Below, piece after piece: positions 13,489-15,195 of a DNA stretch of 15,195 bases. The position numbers were made by a program, and so were the translations under genes. Under the pieces are notes generated by a model. The model saw only the letters and a program-made list of their open reading frames with translations. It searched no databases and was not told the DNA's origin. The stretch's first letter is position 1; each line of letters begins with the position of its first letter. The stretch is from DAOUEX01 sp034430235 (GTDB lineage Bacteria > Chloroflexota > Anaerolineae > UBA2200), in assembly GCA_964478075.1 (NCBI GenBank), contig CAYZGO010000047.1, positions 1-15,195 of the forward strand, written 5' to 3'.

Positions 13489-14523
13489 CTACTTGAGTGC
13501 AAGTACCTCCCGCTGTCCATAGTTACGCTGGTAGTACTCGCGGTAGTGCTCGCCGGACTTGATCTTGCGCCACCACGACTCGTTGTCCAGGTACCACTTG
13601 ACGGTCTTTCCCAGAGCCTGCTCAAAGGTGTGTGCGGAGCGCCAGCCCAGGGCCTTTAGCTTGTCACAGTTCAGTGAGTAGCGTCGGTCGTGGCCAGGGC
13701 GATCGGTGACGTGCTGGATGAGGCTCTCTGGCTTGCCCAGCAACTGGAGTATCAGGCGCGTCATGTCAACGTTGTAAGTCTCCACGCCGGAACCCACGTT
13801 GTAAGTCTCGCCAGCATGTCCTTTATGGAGTACGACGTCAATCCCTTCGCAGTGGTCCAGCACGTACTGGTAGTCGCGCATCTGTCGGCCATCGCCATAA
13901 AGAGGCAGGGGCAGGTCGTCAATAGCGTTGGTGATGAATAACGGTACGACCTTCTCGGGGTATTGATATGGCCCGATGTTGTTGGCGCCGCGGGTCACCG
14001 TCGCCGGCACGCCAAAGCTGATGAAGTAGGCGTAAACCATGAGGTCGGCGCCGCCCTTGCTGGCTGAGTACGGGCTGCGCGCCACCAGGCGGTCAGCCTC
14101 CAGTGAAGAGCCCTCCAGCACCTCGCCGTAGACTTCATCCGTCGAGACTTGATGATAGCGCTCGACGCCGAACTTCTTGGCCGCTTCCAGCAGCACGTAC
14201 GTGCCAAAGACATCCGTCTGGATAAAGCTGCCAGGAGCCATCAACGAGCGGTCCACGTGCGTCTCCGCAGCAAAGTTGACGATGGTGTCGATCTTGTGCT
14301 GGCGCATCGTCTCTTCGACTTCGGCTGCATCGCAGACGTCGCCACGCACAAAAGCGTAGCGAGGATCGCCTTCCAGGCTCTTGAGGTTGTCCAGATTGCC
14401 AGCGTAGGTCAGCTTGTCGTAGACGACCACGCGGCAATGCGGGTGCTTCTCCAGCATATAGTGTACAAAGTTGCTGCCGATAAAGCCGGCGGCGCCAGCA
14501 ATCAACAAGTTGCGCAATTGCAC
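13489..14523 (-). CDS. rfbB: dTDP-glucose 4,6-dehydratase
   Basis: RfbB (RmlB) is the second enzyme of dTDP-L-rhamnose synthesis; it converts dTDP-glucose to dTDP-4-keto-6-deoxyglucose using bound NAD. The 344-aa product has the NAD-binding GAAGFIGSNF at residues 10-19, DKLTYAGNLDNL near 40, FAAETHVDRS near 85, the catalytic TDEVYGE near 127, and YSASKGGAD with the Tyr-x3-Lys pair. NNIGPYQYPEKVVPLFI follows. The start used here is the GTG at 14523, preceded by AGGAGG (14527-14532) with 3-nt spacing. A TTG two codons further in (14517) would have a 9-nt spacing, and an ATG at 14574 would add 17 unconserved residues ahead of the Shine-Dalgarno. It lies 132 nt downstream of rfbA on the same strand, and the two together supply activated sugar for rhamnose-containing surface polymers. 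Confidence 0.95.
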   Translation of the reverse strand: MQLRNLLIAGAAGFIGSNFVHYMLEKHPHCRVVVYDKLTYAGNLDNLKSLEGDPRYAFVRGDVCDAAEVEETMRQHKIDTIVNFAAETHVDRSLMAPGSFIQTDVFGTYVLLEAAKKFGVERYHQVSTDEVYGEVLEGSSLEADRLVARSPYSASKGGADLMVYAYFISFGVPATVTRGANNIGPYQYPEKVVPLFITNAIDDLPLPLYGDGRQMRDYQYVLDHCEGIDVVLHKGHAGETYNVGSGVETYNVDMTRLILQLLGKPESLIQHVTDRPGHDRRYSLNCDKLKALGWRSAHTFEQALGKTVKWYLDNESWWRKIKSGEHYREYYQRNYGQREVLALK

Positions 14524-14655
14524 TACCCTCCTATGCTCAGCATCTGCCGCAGGCGGCCAGAATCGCCAGCCCATAGCTGACCCAACCAGAGTCCATACCC
14601 TGGCCCAGGCTGTCGAACCGTTTGCCCGTGATGCCGGGGTGCACCAGAGTCGTCT

Positions 14656-15195
14656 TCACAGCAGTCCAATCCGGCTGTTGTCTCCCAGGGTCATTTTGTA
14701 CGCCCTGGGCAACAATGGTGAGCGGAGAATCTCCACACTGCGGCCAATCAGGCTGTCCTCGATGCGCTGCGGAATGTCCACAATACGGCTATGCTCCAAG
14801 ATGATAGAGTGCTCGATTTCGCTCTTTTCCACAAGCACGTGGTGGTACACAGAGGTGAAGGGGCCGATGTAGGAATTGACGATGCGCGTCTCCTCACCAA
14901 TGATAGCCGGCCCACGGATGACACTGCCAATCACTTCGGCGCCCTTTTCCAAAGTGACCTTGCCAATCAGTTTAGAGTCACGGTCTACGTAGCCTTCCAC
15001 CTTTGGTTCAAGCTCATCCAGTATCAACCGGTTGGCGTCCAGCATGTCACCTGGCGCCCCCGTGTCAATCCACCAGCCTTCGTGGATATATGGATAGACC
15101 TTGTAGCCATGATCCACCAGGTATTGGATAGCATCCGTAATCTCCAGCTCGTTGCGCCAGGAAGGCTGAATGTTGTTGACCGCCTCGAAAACGCT
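14656..15195 (-). CDS. rfbA: Glucose-1-phosphate thymidylyltransferase, long form (partial at window end)
   Basis: This is the C-terminal 179 residues of RfbA/RmlA, which makes dTDP-glucose from dTTP and glucose-1-phosphate. The frame is open through the right edge on the minus strand. The segment SWRNELEITDAIQYL followed by EGWWIDTGAPGDMLDANRLIL is the end of the nucleotidyltransferase domain (the motif WxDTGxPxDxLxAN). Then comes a run of hexapeptide repeats (IGKVTLEKGAEVIGSVIRGP and following) that forms a left-handed beta-helix. This long form with a beta-helix tail is common in Actinobacteria, cyanobacteria and Chloroflexota, unlike the short enterobacterial RmlA. The N-terminal GGxGTRLxP motif is outside the window. 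A GTG at 15117 is internal and is not the true start. Confidence 0.92.
   Translation of the reverse strand, partial: SVFEAVNNIQPSWRNELEITDAIQYLVDHGYKVYPYIHEGWWIDTGAPGDMLDANRLILDELEPKVEGYVDRDSKLIGKVTLEKGAEVIGSVIRGPAIIGEETRIVNSYIGPFTSVYHHVLVEKSEIEHSIILEHSRIVDIPQRIEDSLIGRSVEILRSPLLPRAYKMTLGDNSRIGLL

Overview
The window reads as a bacterial chromosome segment of moderately high GC (about 57-58% in hand-counted 60-nt lines inside gatB and rfbB), with sigma-70-type promoters and strong Shine-Dalgarno (SD) sites. Gene content (Asp/Glu-tRNA amidotransferase GatB, RlmD, an Rrf2-IscS-IscU-MnmA cluster, a long-form RmlA with a left-handed beta-helix tail, YtxH- and DUF948-like envelope proteins) suggests a member of Chloroflexota or a neighbouring Terrabacteria lineage. 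That placement is an inference from gene style, not from a marker gene. No tRNA, rRNA, CRISPR array, transposase or integrase gene was found.

Region 1 (1-3369) is housekeeping: the 3' end of an alanine dehydrogenase with a hairpin after it, then gatB behind an extended -10 promoter, then rlmD. GatB carries an unusual insert between its two zinc-binding cysteine pairs, and the DNA there forms two hairpins. A terminator-like hairpin with a T5 tract ends exactly where the rlmD Shine-Dalgarno begins, which suggests attenuation.

Region 2 (3411-6759) is a sulfur-trafficking operon: an Rrf2/IscR-type regulator with a near-consensus promoter and an overlapping palindrome, cysteine desulfurase IscS, scaffold IscU and tRNA 2-thiouridylase MnmA. 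Sulfur from cysteine would pass from IscS either to IscU (Fe-S clusters) or to MnmA (tRNA wobble s2U). Region 3 (6761-7696) holds three small envelope or stress-type genes, the last two behind their own promoter. Region 4 (7784-8109) is a HicB antitoxin followed by what looks like an internally deleted HicA toxin.

Region 5 (8338-12408) is the most interesting part: an AT-richer block (32-43% GC in sampled lines) with a tightly coupled operon. It encodes a DndC-like PAPS-reductase-family sulfurtransferase, a stand-alone GHKL ATPase and a 341-aa unrecognised protein with a methyltransferase-like strand pattern. Each junction is a 4-nt ATGA overlap. A fourth ATGA overlap with a good SD opens a 55-aa reading frame that appears to be a truncated fourth gene. 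dndB, dndD, dndE, dndFGH and the BREX core genes are absent here, so this is a candidate non-canonical DNA-sulfur-modification or anti-phage system. The IscS 3 kb upstream could serve as its sulfur donor.

Region 6 (12420-15195) returns to higher-GC DNA: a MaoC-family hydratase on the minus strand, about 580 nt of repeat-bearing intergenic DNA, then minus-strand rfbB and the 3' part of rfbA, two steps of dTDP-rhamnose synthesis.
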